A stretch of DNA of 64,000 bases from Devosia sp. (GTDB taxonomy: Bacteria; Pseudomonadota; Alphaproteobacteria; Rhizobiales; Devosiaceae): assembly GCF_024707125.1 (NCBI RefSeq), contig NZ_JANQAH010000003.1:124001-188000 (forward strand). The letters run 5' to 3'. A model generated the notes under the pieces. The model had not been told where the DNA came from, ran no database searches, and was given only the letters and a program-made list of their open reading frames with translations. This document shows positions 53,860-62,190 of this stretch, one piece after another; the first letter of the stretch is position 1; each line of letters opens with the position of its first letter. Position numbers and translations under genes: made by a program.

Positions 53860-54830
53860 ATGAACCAGATTTCCTCTTCTTCACATGCCAGCGCCACTTC
53901 GGGCGCTATTTTCATGCTGGCCGCAAGCCTGGCTTTTGCCGGCTCCAACACGCTGCAATCGGTTCTGCCGACACCGATCGAATATGGCGGGTTTGGCATG
54001 AGCTCGACTGGCATGGCTTTCTGGCAATATGTCATTGCCTCCATCTTGGCGCTGCCGATCATCTTGCACATTGGGTTCAAGAACCTGCGTACCAGCCATC
54101 CCCTTGCCCATGAAATCCGCGCTTTTGCCTCGGCATTGGGCGTACACGTTTTTGTCTATGGTTTTGCCTCGGGCGTTCCGATCTGGCAGATGGTGACGCT
54201 GCTTGCCACCGGGCCGCTGTTCATCATTCTCGGCTCGACCGTGTTTCTGGGTGAGAAGGCTTCCACCGCGCGGATCGCTGCGGCCCTGACCGGGTTTGCC
54301 GGCGCGATCATCGTCTCGGGCGTTGGTGCAGACGGGTTTACCTGGCAAACCTTCGTGCCGATTGTGGCGGCCGCCCTGTGGGCAACGACTGACATTCTTA
54401 CCAAGTACCTGACGCAGAAGGGTGAAAGCCCCGAGACCCTGACCATCTCACTGCTGGTGCTGATCACCCCGAACCATCTGGCCATTCTGCTGCTGGTCAC
54501 CGTCTTTTCGTGGGTTTTGCCGGCTGGCGCGGCCCTGGCTTTCCGCTGGCCCTGCCCTCGGGCACCGGCCTGCTGCTGCTTTTGATGCTCGGCGCCCTGA
54601 CGGCCGCGGCGCAGTATCTGCTGAGCTTTGCCTACCGCGCCGCCGATGCGACCTTCCTGCAGCCATTCGGTGACCTCAAGGTGCCGCTGGGGGCGATCGT
54701 CGGCTGGGTTGTGCTCGGTCAGGTGCCGTCGGTCTGGTTCTGGCCGGGTGCTGCGCTGATTATCCTGGCGTCGCTTTTCCTTTATCTCGTTGAAGGGCGA
54801 GATCGGCCTTCCAAGCTCGCAACCGCGTAA
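53860..54830 (+). pseudogene. ribN: RibN-type riboflavin transporter (EamA/DMT family), frameshifted
   Basis: Two overlapping frames encode one ten-TM EamA transporter of about 320 residues. Frame 1 runs from ATG 53860 (GAIFMLAASLAFAGSNTLQS) through LVTVFSWVLPAG, then degrades; frame 2 continues from about 54510-54550 with LALPSGTGLLLLLM, QYLLSFAYRAADATFLQPFG and the terminal TM. One missing base in that interval joins them. The FMN riboswitch directly upstream supports a RibN riboflavin importer rather than a general DMT protein. Whether the frameshift is biological or an assembly error cannot be told; nothing else in either half is damaged. Confidence 0.87.
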
Positions 54831-54832
54831 CG

Positions 54833-54859
54833 TTCCAAACGTAGAATAATTCTTCCAAA
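54833..54859. promoter_or_regulatory. Putative IolR operator upstream of iolR
   Basis: Two direct copies of TTCCAAA (54833-54839 and 54853-54859) flank the perfect palindrome AGAATAATTCT. The related elements AGAAATTCT and TTTGGAA recur upstream of iolC, suggesting a shared RpiR-type IolR site. Confidence 0.5.
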
Positions 54860-54864
54860 TATGA

Positions 54865-54899
54865 CGCCGGCAATGCGATATTGCCGGCGTTGCTATTTT
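54865..54899 (+). terminator. Probable terminator downstream of ribN
   Basis: A 10-bp perfect stem CGCCGGCAAT/ATTGCCGGCG with 5-base loop followed by TTGCTATTTT. It lies 34 bases past the ribN stop and just ahead of iolR, so an iolR promoter located at 54833-54859 would have to read through it. Confidence 0.65.
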
Positions 54900-54910
54900 G
54901 AGGGACTCGC

Positions 54911-55750
54911 ATGGACCGGGGAGAGATTCAGGGCGCGCCGAAGAATTTCGAGGCGCTGCGGGCACTTATCCTGGAGCGGCGGCGGGAACTGCCCAAGCGC
55001 CTGGCGCAGGTGGCGGCCTTTGCGCTGGATAATCCTGATGAGATCGCCTTTGGCACGGCGGCGAGTATAGCGACGGATGCCGAGGTACAACCTTCGACGC
55101 TGGTTCGTTTCTCGCAAACCTTTGGTTTTGATGGATTTTCGGCGCTACAGGCCGTGTTTCGGGCGCGGCTGCGGGAGCGCAATTCGAGCTATGAAGACCG
55201 GCTGGTGGAGCTGGAAGGCGGGGATGCGGTGGCTGCCGGGTCGGCTGCAATCCTCAACTCGTTCATCGGTGCGGCGCATCGCAGCCTCGACAATTTGAGT
55301 GCCGCAATCGACCCGCAAAAGTTCGAATCCGCTAGCAGACTGTTAGCATCGGCAGGCACCATTCACCTGATTGCGCGACGGAGAAGCTACCCGATTGCGA
55401 CTTACATGGCCTATGCGCTCTCCCAGCTCAAAATCCGCTGCCAGATCGCCGGGACGGCGTCGGGGATCGATGACGATCTGCTTGCTTTGGCCGATGAGGG
55501 TGACGCGGCTTTTGCGGTGAGCTTTTCGGGTTATGCATCGGAGACGATTGCGCAGGCCTCGGCGCTGGCGGCGCGTGGGATACCGGTGGTGTCGCTAACC
55601 GACTCGGCGTTCTCGCCGCTGGCGGAATGTTCGACGATCTGGTTCGAACTGGTCGAGGCTGACCATGCCGGGTTCCGCTCACTCTCGGCCAGCATGGCTT
55701 TCGCCATGGCGCTGGCTGTGGCCATTGCCGAGGAGCGGCGGCGGGGGTGA
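54911..55750 (+). CDS. iolR: MurR/RpiR-family regulator of inositol catabolism (IolR)
   Basis: A 279-residue regulator. The N-terminal HTH_6 domain contains RLAQVAAFALDNPDEIAFGTAA and VQPSTLVRFSQTFGFDGFSALQ; the C-terminal SIS domain (about residues 125-260) contains LIARRRSYPIATYMAYAL, AFAVSFSGYASETI and GIPVVSLTDSAFSPLA for binding a phosphosugar. Position directly upstream of iolC in a complete iol cluster supports IolR, which in rhizobia responds to a phosphorylated inositol breakdown product. GAGGG lies 8 bases before the ATG. Confidence 0.88.
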   Translation: MDRGEIQGAPKNFEALRALILERRRELPKRLAQVAAFALDNPDEIAFGTAASIATDAEVQPSTLVRFSQTFGFDGFSALQAVFRARLRERNSSYEDRLVELEGGDAVAAGSAAILNSFIGAAHRSLDNLSAAIDPQKFESASRLLASAGTIHLIARRRSYPIATYMAYALSQLKIRCQIAGTASGIDDDLLALADEGDAAFAVSFSGYASETIAQASALAARGIPVVSLTDSAFSPLAECSTIWFELVEADHAGFRSLSASMAFAMALAVAIAEERRRG

Positions 55751-55765
55751 TTTTTGTGATGGAAC

Positions 55766-55810
55766 AGAAATTCTATATTTGAACTGATTTGGAAGATGTG
55801 TTTCAATTCC
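55766..55810. promoter_or_regulatory. Putative IolR operators upstream of iolC
   Basis: AGAAATTCT at 55766-55774, TTTGGAA at 55788-55794 and TTTCAATTCC after it give the near-palindrome TTGGAA-GATGTG-TTTCAA. These resemble the elements upstream of iolR and suit the GGAA-N6-TTCC-like sites described for RpiR-type IolR regulators. Confidence 0.5.
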
Positions 55811-55841
55811 TCCCATACAAGCCGCCGCGGGAGGATTTTGG

Positions 55842-57743
55842 GTGAGCACGAATAAGACGCTCGATGTGATCACCATTGGCCGGGCCTCGGTGGACCTTTA
55901 TGGCCAGCAGATCGGTACGCGGCTCGAGGATATCGGCAGCTTTGCGAAATCGGTGGGCGGGTGCCCGACCAATATTTCGGTTGGCACGGCGCGGCTGGGG
56001 CTGAAGTCGGCGCTGATCACGCGCGTCGGCAATGAGCAGATGGGGCGCTTCATTCGCGAGCAGTTGCAGCGAGAAGGCGTCGAGACCAAGGGGGTTGTGA
56101 CCGACCCTGAACGGTTAACGGCGCTGGTGCTGCTGTCGGTCGAGAATGACAAATCGTTTCCGCTGATTTTCTATCGCGACAATTGCGCCGATGCGGCGCT
56201 GGACGAAGGCGATATCGACGAGGATTTCGTGCGGTCGGCCAAGGCGGTGCTGGTAACCGGCACGCACTTTGCCAAACCTAATAGCGATGCGGCGCAGCGC
56301 AAGGCGATGCGGATCGCCAAGGCGAATGGCTCAAGGATCGTGTTCGATATCGACTATCGACCGAACCTTTGGGGGCTGGCGGGGCACGATGCGGGCGACA
56401 GCCGCTATATCGCTTCGGATGAGGTTTCCAAGCACCTGCAGACGGTTCTGGCTGACTGCGACCTGATTGTTGGGACCGAGGAAGAGGTTCTTATTGCTTC
56501 GGGCGAGAGCGACCTTACGGCGGCGCTGAAGACCATCCGCAGCTTTTCGAATGGGACCATTGTGCTCAAGCGTGGGCCGATGGGGTGCATCGTTTATGAC
56601 GGACCTATTCCTGATGATCTCGAGGATGGGATTGTCGGCAAGGGATTTCCGATTGAGGTCTACAATGTGTTGGGGGCCGGCGACGCTTTTATGAGCGGAT
56701 TCCTGCGTGGCTGGTTGCGCGGGGAGCCGCATGCGACGAGCGCGACCTGGGCCAATGCCTGCGGGGCTTTTGCGGTGAGCCGGCTGCTCTGCGCGCCGGA
56801 GATTCCGACATGGACGGAGCTTTCCTATTTCCTTGAGCATGGCAGCAAGGAACGGGCGCTGCGCAAGGATGCCGAAATCAACCATGTGCATTGGGCGACC
56901 ACCCGGCGGCGCGAAATCCCCAGCATGAAGGCGCTGGCGATCGATCATCGGTCGCAGCTTGAGGATATGGCCGGGGGCGATGCGCAGAAGCTGGCGCGGA
57001 TACCGGATCTTAAAGTGCTGGCGGTGAAGGCGGCGGTGCAGGTGGCTGATGGTCGCGACGGGTTTGGGATGCTGCTGGACGACAAGTATGGGCGCGATGC
57101 GCTTTATGCGGCGAGCGCGATCCCGAATTTCTGGGTGGCGAAGCCGATTGAATTGCCGGGCTCGCGGCCTTTGCAGTTCGAGTTTTCGCAGGATCTGGGA
57201 TCGCGGCTGGTGGAGTGGCCGGTGGATCACTGCATCAAGGTGCTGTGCTTTTACCATCCGGACGATGCGGCAGATTTGCGCGAGGTGCAGATTGCCAAGC
57301 TACGGGCCGCTTATGACGCGGCGCGCAAGGTGGGCCGTGAATTGCTGGTGGAGATCATTTCCAGCAAGCATGGCGCGCTGAAGGACGATACGGCGGCGCG
57401 GGCGCTGACGGATGTCTATGCGGCCGGGATCAAGCCGGATTGGTGGAAGCTCGAGACGCAGCCGGGGGTTGAGGCCTGGCGGCAGATTGATGCCGTTATT
57501 GAGGCCAATGATCCGTTCTGCCGGGGTGTTGTGCTCCTGGGGCTCGATGCGCCACAGTCGGAACTGGTGGCGGGATTTGCGGCGGCAAAGACGGCCAGGT
57601 CGGTGAAGGGTTTTGCCGTGGGGCGGACGATCTTTGGCGATGCGGCGCGGGCCTGGCTTGATGGGCGGATTGGCGATGATGAGGCCGTGGCGATGATGGC
57701 GCAGCGGTTTGCGGGATTGGTGGCGGCCTGGGATGGGGCTTAG
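55842..57743 (+). CDS. iolC: 5-dehydro-2-deoxygluconokinase fused to DUF2090 aldolase-like domain
   Basis: A 633-residue bifunctional enzyme. Residues about 1-330 are a PfkB-type kinase (VGGCPTNISVGTARLGLKS and the anion-hole EVYNVLGAGDAFMSGFLRG with catalytic Asp) that phosphorylates 2-deoxy-5-keto-gluconate. Residues about 340-633 are a DUF2090 domain (LAIDHRSQLEDM, VKAAVQVADGRDGFGMLLDD, WWKLETQPGVEAW) thought to cleave the product to malonate semialdehyde and DHAP, replacing a separate IolJ. GTG start with GGGAGGA at 8 bases. The fused form is common in alphaproteobacteria. Confidence 0.95.
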   Translation: MSTNKTLDVITIGRASVDLYGQQIGTRLEDIGSFAKSVGGCPTNISVGTARLGLKSALITRVGNEQMGRFIREQLQREGVETKGVVTDPERLTALVLLSVENDKSFPLIFYRDNCADAALDEGDIDEDFVRSAKAVLVTGTHFAKPNSDAAQRKAMRIAKANGSRIVFDIDYRPNLWGLAGHDAGDSRYIASDEVSKHLQTVLADCDLIVGTEEEVLIASGESDLTAALKTIRSFSNGTIVLKRGPMGCIVYDGPIPDDLEDGIVGKGFPIEVYNVLGAGDAFMSGFLRGWLRGEPHATSATWANACGAFAVSRLLCAPEIPTWTELSYFLEHGSKERALRKDAEINHVHWATTRRREIPSMKALAIDHRSQLEDMAGGDAQKLARIPDLKVLAVKAAVQVADGRDGFGMLLDDKYGRDALYAASAIPNFWVAKPIELPGSRPLQFEFSQDLGSRLVEWPVDHCIKVLCFYHPDDAADLREVQIAKLRAAYDAARKVGRELLVEIISSKHGALKDDTAARALTDVYAAGIKPDWWKLETQPGVEAWRQIDAVIEANDPFCRGVVLLGLDAPQSELVAGFAAAKTARSVKGFAVGRTIFGDAARAWLDGRIGDDEAVAMMAQRFAGLVAAWDGA

Positions 57744-57765
57744 CCGATAGATTTGTGGGCGCCGT

Positions 57766-57880
57766 CACCCCCTCCCTCCTCCCCCATCAAGGGGAAGTGT
57801 TGAGCCCGTGGGTGTGGAGGGACGGAGCCAAACACACGATGCAGCACCTCCCCCTTGATGGGGGAGGATGGGAGGGGGTG
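57766..57880. repeat. Palindromic intergenic repeat (CCCCATCAAGGGG family)
   Basis: Two inverted units, at 57766-57797 with CCCCCATCAAGGGG and at 57845-57880 with CCCCCTTGATGGGGG flanked by CACC/GGTG arms. They can fold together into a long stem. The same CTTGATGGGGAGG core occurs at 7655-7758, so this is a dispersed genomic repeat lying inside the iol operon. Confidence 0.75.
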
Positions 57881-57907
57881 AACCCAGCCCAAAAGATAAA
57901 ACGGAGG

Positions 57908-57925
57908 TTCCCGCTTTCGCGGGAA
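57908..57925. repeat. Short palindromic repeat (TTCCCGC-TTTC-GCGGGAA)
   Basis: A 7-bp perfect stem TTCCCGC/GCGGGAA with loop TTTC, followed by TGACA. A pair of the same unit in inverted orientation occurs at 62095-62160. Such units act as REP-like elements. Confidence 0.7.
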
Positions 57926-57952
57926 TGACACCGAGGAATACGAGGAGTGGCC

Positions 57953-59800
57953 ATGAGCCAGAAAACTGTTCGATTGACCATGGCGCAGGCTGTTGCGCGC
58001 TTCCTTACGGCGCAGAAGACGGTCATTGCTGGCGAAACCGTGCCGATCTTTGGCGGGGTTTTTGCCATTTTCGGGCATGGCAATGTGGCCGGGGTGGGCG
58101 AGGCGCTTTATGGCGTTAGGGATACCCTGCCGACCTATCGCGGGCAGAACGAACAGGGCATGGCGCATGCGGCAATTGCCTATGCGAAAGCCAGTTTTCG
58201 GCGGCGGTTCATGGCGGTGACCAGCTCCATCGGGCCGGGGGCGCTGAACATGGTGACGGCGGCGGCGCTGGCGCATGTGAACCGGCTGCCCGTGCTGCTG
58301 CTGCCGGGCGATGTCTTTGCCAATCGGTTGCCCGATCCTGTCTTGCAGCAGGTGGAAGACTGGGGCGACGGCACGGTTTCGGCCAATGATTGTTTCAGGC
58401 CGATCAGCCGCTATTTCGATCGGATTACGCGGCCGGAGCAGATCATTCCGGCGCTGCGGCGGGCCATGCAGGTGCTTACCGATCCGGCAGAATGCGGGCC
58501 GGTGACGCTGAGCCTTTGCCAGGATGTGCAGGCGGAAGCCTATGACTATCCCGAGAGCTTCTTTGCCGAAAAGGTTTGGGTACCGCGGCGGATCATGCCG
58601 GATGCCGATGAATTTGCGACGGCAGCGGCGGCGATCAAGCTTTCCAAGAAGCCCGTCATTATTGCGGGCGGCGGCGTGCTGTATTCCGAGGCGAGCGAGA
58701 GCCTTGCGGCCTTTGCCGAGGAGCATGGCATTCCGGTGATGGAGACGCAAGCGGGCAAGAGCGCCCTGCCCCATGGGCATGAGCTGAATATGGGTAGCGT
58801 CGGGGTTACCGGTTCGTCGGCATCGAATGTGCTGGCGGAAGAGGCCGATGTGGTGATCGCGGTCGGCACGCGGCTGCAGGATTTTACCACCGGCTCGTGG
58901 TCGCTGTTCAAGAACGAGGCGGTGAAGATCGTCGGGCTCAATGTGCAGCCTTTCGATGCAGGCAAGCATGAGGCGCTCCCGCTGGTATCGGATGCTCGCG
59001 TGGGACTTGAAGCGCTGGATGCGGCGCTGATGGGTTGGCAGGTTGATTCCGATTGGACCCATAAGGCCATGCGGGAAAAGGATAAATGGCTGCTGGACGC
59101 CGATGCTGCGACCGCGCCGACCAATGTGGAATTGCCATCTGATGCGCAGGTGATCGGGGCGGTGCAGCGGGCGCGGCAGAAGGCGACGCTGGTGTGCGCC
59201 GCAGGCGGTTTGCCGGGCGAATTGCACAAGCTCTGGAAGGCGGATGCGCCGGGGAGCTACCATCTCGAATATGGTTTTTCGACCATGGGCTACGAAATTG
59301 CCGGCGGGCTGGGTGTGAAGCTGGCGCGGCCGGAGGACGACGTGGTCGTGATGGTCGGGGACGGCAGCTATATGATGCTGAACTCGGAGATCGTTTCGTC
59401 GATCATGCTGGGGGCGAAGCTCACCATCGTGCTGCTGGATAATGCGGGCTATGGCTGCATCAACCGGCTGCAGATGGCGACCGGCGGAGCGAATTTCAAC
59501 AATCTGCTGAAGGACACACAGCACGTGACGCTGCCGAACATCGACTTTGCCGCGCACGCGGCGGCGATGGGGGCGGTGAGCCGCAAGGTCGGGTCGATTG
59601 CCGAGCTTGAGGCGGCGTTGGCCGAGACGGCGGATGCGGATCGGACGACGGTGATTGTGATTGATACCGATCCGCTGGTGACGACCGTTGCCGGTGGGAC
59701 CTGGTGGGATGTGGCGGTGCCGGAGGTCAGTGAGCGAGCCCAAGTGAATGCGGCGCGCGAGGGGTATTTGAAGGCGTTGCAGGCGCAGCGGATTGGGTGA
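57953..59800 (+). CDS. iolD: 3D-(3,5/4)-trihydroxycyclohexane-1,2-dione hydrolase
   Basis: A 615-residue thiamin-diphosphate enzyme opening the ring of THcHDO to 5-deoxyglucuronate. Features are the Pyr domain QAVARFLTAQKT...VPIFGGVFAIFGHGNVAGVGEA, YRGQNEQGMAHAAIAYAKA (ThDP Glu), and the ThDP-binding VVVMVGDGSYMMLNSEIV with the N residues about 30 further on (LDNAGYGCINRLQ). ATG 57953 has GAGGAG at 7 bases; a GTG two codons earlier is possible. Step 3 of the inositol pathway. Confidence 0.96.
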   Translation: MSQKTVRLTMAQAVARFLTAQKTVIAGETVPIFGGVFAIFGHGNVAGVGEALYGVRDTLPTYRGQNEQGMAHAAIAYAKASFRRRFMAVTSSIGPGALNMVTAAALAHVNRLPVLLLPGDVFANRLPDPVLQQVEDWGDGTVSANDCFRPISRYFDRITRPEQIIPALRRAMQVLTDPAECGPVTLSLCQDVQAEAYDYPESFFAEKVWVPRRIMPDADEFATAAAAIKLSKKPVIIAGGGVLYSEASESLAAFAEEHGIPVMETQAGKSALPHGHELNMGSVGVTGSSASNVLAEEADVVIAVGTRLQDFTTGSWSLFKNEAVKIVGLNVQPFDAGKHEALPLVSDARVGLEALDAALMGWQVDSDWTHKAMREKDKWLLDADAATAPTNVELPSDAQVIGAVQRARQKATLVCAAGGLPGELHKLWKADAPGSYHLEYGFSTMGYEIAGGLGVKLARPEDDVVVMVGDGSYMMLNSEIVSSIMLGAKLTIVLLDNAGYGCINRLQMATGGANFNNLLKDTQHVTLPNIDFAAHAAAMGAVSRKVGSIAELEAALAETADADRTTVIVIDTDPLVTTVAGGTWWDVAVPEVSERAQVNAAREGYLKALQAQRIG

Positions 59801-59805
59801 GGGCC

Positions 59806-60038
59806 CCCTCACCCGTCTCGCGCTTTGCGCGATCCACCCTCTCCCCGAGAGGGGAGAGGAATAAGAGGTGAGCGCCGATCTGTTCTTCTCCCCATCGGGG
59901 AGAAGGTGGCGCGTAGCGCCGGATGAGGGGAACGCTTTGACGAAGACGAATTCCTCTGCGGAGGAGAGATACCCCTCACCCTGACTTTTCGCTGAACGCG
60001 AAAAGTCGGTCCCTCTCCCGCAAGGGGCGAGGGAAGGT
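59806..60038. repeat. Cluster of three palindromic REP-like units
   Basis: Three related units follow one another: 59806-59859 (GCGCTTTGCGC and CCTCTCCCCGAGAGGGGAGAGG, the latter split by its loop), 59883-59930 (TTCTCCCCATCGGGGAGAA, then TGGCGCGTAGCGCCGGATGAGGGG) and 59971-60038 (GACTTTTCGC...GCGAAAAGTC and CCCTCTCCCGCAAGGGGCGAGGG). They occupy nearly all of the iolD-iolE gap and may limit the processing or decay of the operon mRNA. Confidence 0.75.
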
Positions 60039-60064
60039 GCGGTGGACGAGGAGAGACCAAAAGA

Positions 60065-60982
60065 ATGAAAGCCAAACTTGGGATGTCGCCCATTGCGTGG
60101 TGGAACGACGATCTGGTGGAGCTGAGCGATGATGTGTCGCTCGAAGAGTGCCTCAGGCAATCGCGGTCGGCCGGGTTTACCGGGATGGAAAAGGGGCGGC
60201 GGTTTCCGGATGATCCGGAGGTTATGCTGCCGATCCTGCGTGCCGCTGACGTGACGCTATGTGGCGGGTGGTTTTCGGGGACGCTGGTCGAGGAAGATCT
60301 CTCTGCCAATAAGGACCGCATTCTGCCGATGATCGAGCTGTTCAAGGCGGTCAACGCGCCTTGCATCGTCTATGGCGAAGTGGGTCGATCGATCCAGGGC
60401 AAGCGGGAGATTCCGCTGGCGCAAAAGCCGAAGCTTTCCGACGACGAGATGAAGGCTTATGGGCGGAAGGTCACCGCGTTTGGCGAATGGTGCGCCGAGC
60501 AGGGCATGCCGCTGAGCTATCACCACCATATGGCGGCTGTGGTTGAGACCGAGGCGGAGCTGGATGCGTTTATGGCGGCTTCGGGCGCAGGCATTCCACT
60601 GCTGCTTGATGCGGGACATCTCGCCTTTGCTGGTGGTGATCCGCTGCGGGCGATCGACAAGCACCATGGGCGGATCAACCATGTGCATGTGAAGGACATC
60701 AGACGGTCGGTTGTCGATGGACTGGATCGGACGAAGCAGAGTTTTCTGGATGCCGTGGCGCTGGGCGCCTTTACGGTGCCGGGGGATGGCTCGCTCGACT
60801 TTGGCGCCATCGTGCAGCGGTTGGCGGATCATGGCTATGAGGGCTGGTTCGTTGTCGAGGCCGAGCAGGATCCGACGGCTAATCCGCCGCTGAAAATGGC
60901 GCAGGTGGGCCACAAGGAACTGATGCGGGTGATGACGGCGGCTGGGTATACCGTCGAGACGCAAGGTTTTCCGAGCGCTTAA
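60065..60982 (+). CDS. iolE: myo-Inosose-2 dehydratase
   Basis: A 305-residue TIM-barrel metalloenzyme (AP endonuclease 2 family) that dehydrates 2-keto-myo-inositol to THcHDO. Family features: GMSPIAWWNDDL at the N-terminus, RSAGFTGMEKGRRFP, LSYHHHMAAVVETEAELDAF, LLLDAGHLAFAGGDP (metal Asp/His), INHVHVKDIR (His) and WFVVEAEQDPT (Glu). ATG with GAGAGACC-type leader 5 bases away. Step 2 of the inositol pathway. Confidence 0.95.
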   Translation: MKAKLGMSPIAWWNDDLVELSDDVSLEECLRQSRSAGFTGMEKGRRFPDDPEVMLPILRAADVTLCGGWFSGTLVEEDLSANKDRILPMIELFKAVNAPCIVYGEVGRSIQGKREIPLAQKPKLSDDEMKAYGRKVTAFGEWCAEQGMPLSYHHHMAAVVETEAELDAFMAASGAGIPLLLDAGHLAFAGGDPLRAIDKHHGRINHVHVKDIRRSVVDGLDRTKQSFLDAVALGAFTVPGDGSLDFGAIVQRLADHGYEGWFVVEAEQDPTANPPLKMAQVGHKELMRVMTAAGYTVETQGFPSA

Positions 60983-61077
60983 GTTTTGAACGGTAGTGCG
61001 CATCGGATTCGTCCGAAAACCGCTGCGCACTTTTCGGTCCAATGCTAGAGCTTGCGGCAACTGAGAAGGATTGGTGC

Positions 61078-61329
61078 ATGGCTCTGAAAGAAAACGATCT
61101 CAACTGGTTTCGGCCGCTGTGGCGGCGGGTTGCCGTCGTGGTGTTTCTGACCGTCTGGCTCGCCTGGGAGGCGATATGGACCAAGGAGACGCTGTGGATC
61201 GTGTTGGTCGGCGCGGCGCTGGCCTATGCGCTCTATAATTTCTTCTATGCCTTCCCCAAGGAGGAGCCCAAGAATGACGAAGTCCCACCTGCTGGTCCGA
61301 CCGACAGCGAAGACCGGTCGGATTCATGA
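61078..61329 (+). CDS. DUF3329-like small membrane protein in the iol operon
   Basis: An 83-residue protein. Two hydrophobic segments (about residues 16-35 and 38-58, FRPLWRRVAVVVFLTVWLAWEAIW and TLWIVLVGAALAYALYNFFY) and an acidic C-terminal tail. The layout resembles DUF3329-type proteins of Hyphomicrobiales. ATG 61078 with GAAGGA at 7 bases. It overlaps iolB by 56 bases in another frame, so it is surely co-translated with the pathway, yet no role in inositol use is known. Confidence 0.75.
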   Translation: MALKENDLNWFRPLWRRVAVVVFLTVWLAWEAIWTKETLWIVLVGAALAYALYNFFYAFPKEEPKNDEVPPAGPTDSEDRSDS

Positions 61330-62074
61330 CGTAACGCCCGCTTCGGCGGGGTGGGGCCATGTCGGCTTCGGGTTACATCGGCTCGCGGCCGGAGAGGCTT
61401 ATGGCGAGGAGACGGGCGAGCGCGAGGTTTGCCTCGTCATCGTCGGCGGCAAGGGGCGCTTTGCCGTGGACGGCGAGGACTTTGGCGAGCTTGGGGAGCG
61501 CATGACGCCCTTCGAGGGGGCGCCCTGGGCGCTCTATGTGCCGGCGGGGCGCAACTGGGCTGTGGATGCCACGACGGACCTGGAGCTGGCTGTGTGCTCG
61601 GCGCCAGGCGGCGGGGATTTCCATGCCAAGGTCATTCCGCCGGGGACGCATCCGCGGATCACGCGCGGCAAGGGCGCCAATATCAGGCATGTCTACAATA
61701 TCATGCCCGAGGATGATGGCTCGGCGAACGCGCTGCTGGTGGTGGAGGTGATCACGCCCCAGGGCAATACGTCGTCCTATCCGCCGCACAAGCATGACCA
61801 GGACAATCTTCCGCACGAGAGTTTTCTGGAAGAGACTTATTACCATCGCTTCAACCCGCCGCAGGGTTTTGCGTTTCAGCGGGTGTTTACGGACGACCGG
61901 AGCCTTGATGAGGCGATGGCGGTTGAGGATGGGGACGTTACGCTGGTGCCGCGGGGGTATCATCCGGTGGCGACGACGGCGGGGTATGACCTCTACTATC
62001 TCAACGTCATGGCCGGGCCGAAGCGGGTGTGGAAATTCCACAATGCGCCGGAGCATGAGTGGATGCTGAAGTAG
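61274..62074 (+). CDS. iolB: 5-deoxy-glucuronate isomerase
   Basis: A 266-residue bicupin that converts 5-deoxyglucuronate to 2-deoxy-5-keto-gluconate. Characteristic regions: GFGLHRLAAGEAYGEETG, GKGRFAVDGEDF, NIMPEDDGSANALLVVEV, SSYPPHKHDQDNLPHESFLEE with the metal-binding His/Glu set, and RGYHPVATTAGYDLYYLNVMAG. ATG 61274 with GAGGAG at 7 bases. It starts inside the preceding small gene (56-base overlap). Step 4 of the inositol pathway. Confidence 0.95.
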   Translation: MTKSHLLVRPTAKTGRIHDVTPASAGWGHVGFGLHRLAAGEAYGEETGEREVCLVIVGGKGRFAVDGEDFGELGERMTPFEGAPWALYVPAGRNWAVDATTDLELAVCSAPGGGDFHAKVIPPGTHPRITRGKGANIRHVYNIMPEDDGSANALLVVEVITPQGNTSSYPPHKHDQDNLPHESFLEETYYHRFNPPQGFAFQRVFTDDRSLDEAMAVEDGDVTLVPRGYHPVATTAGYDLYYLNVMAGPKRVWKFHNAPEHEWMLK

Positions 62075-62094
62075 GGTTTGCCGCCCCCCACCGC

Positions 62095-62160
62095 GTCATT
62101 CCCGCGAAAGCGGGAATCCTTCTTCCTAAAACGGAGATCCCCGCTTTCGCGGGGATGACA
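62095..62160. repeat. Inverted pair of TTCCCGC-type palindromes
   Basis: ATTCCCGC-GAAA-GCGGGAAT at 62098-62117 faces ATCCCCGC-TTTC-GCGGGGAT at 62137-62156; flanking GTC/GAC bases extend the pairing. The same unit occurs at 57908. It fills the gap between convergent iolB and iolG and probably ends both transcripts. Confidence 0.8.
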
Positions 62161-62190
62161 CTGTGATTGTGATGGTGCTCGCGGAGGCGA

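Noticed and set aside
57744..60064. CRISPR-like or satellite array in the iol gaps
   Set aside because: The repeats are inverted palindromes of different sizes without regular spacers, matching REP-like elements found elsewhere in the window.
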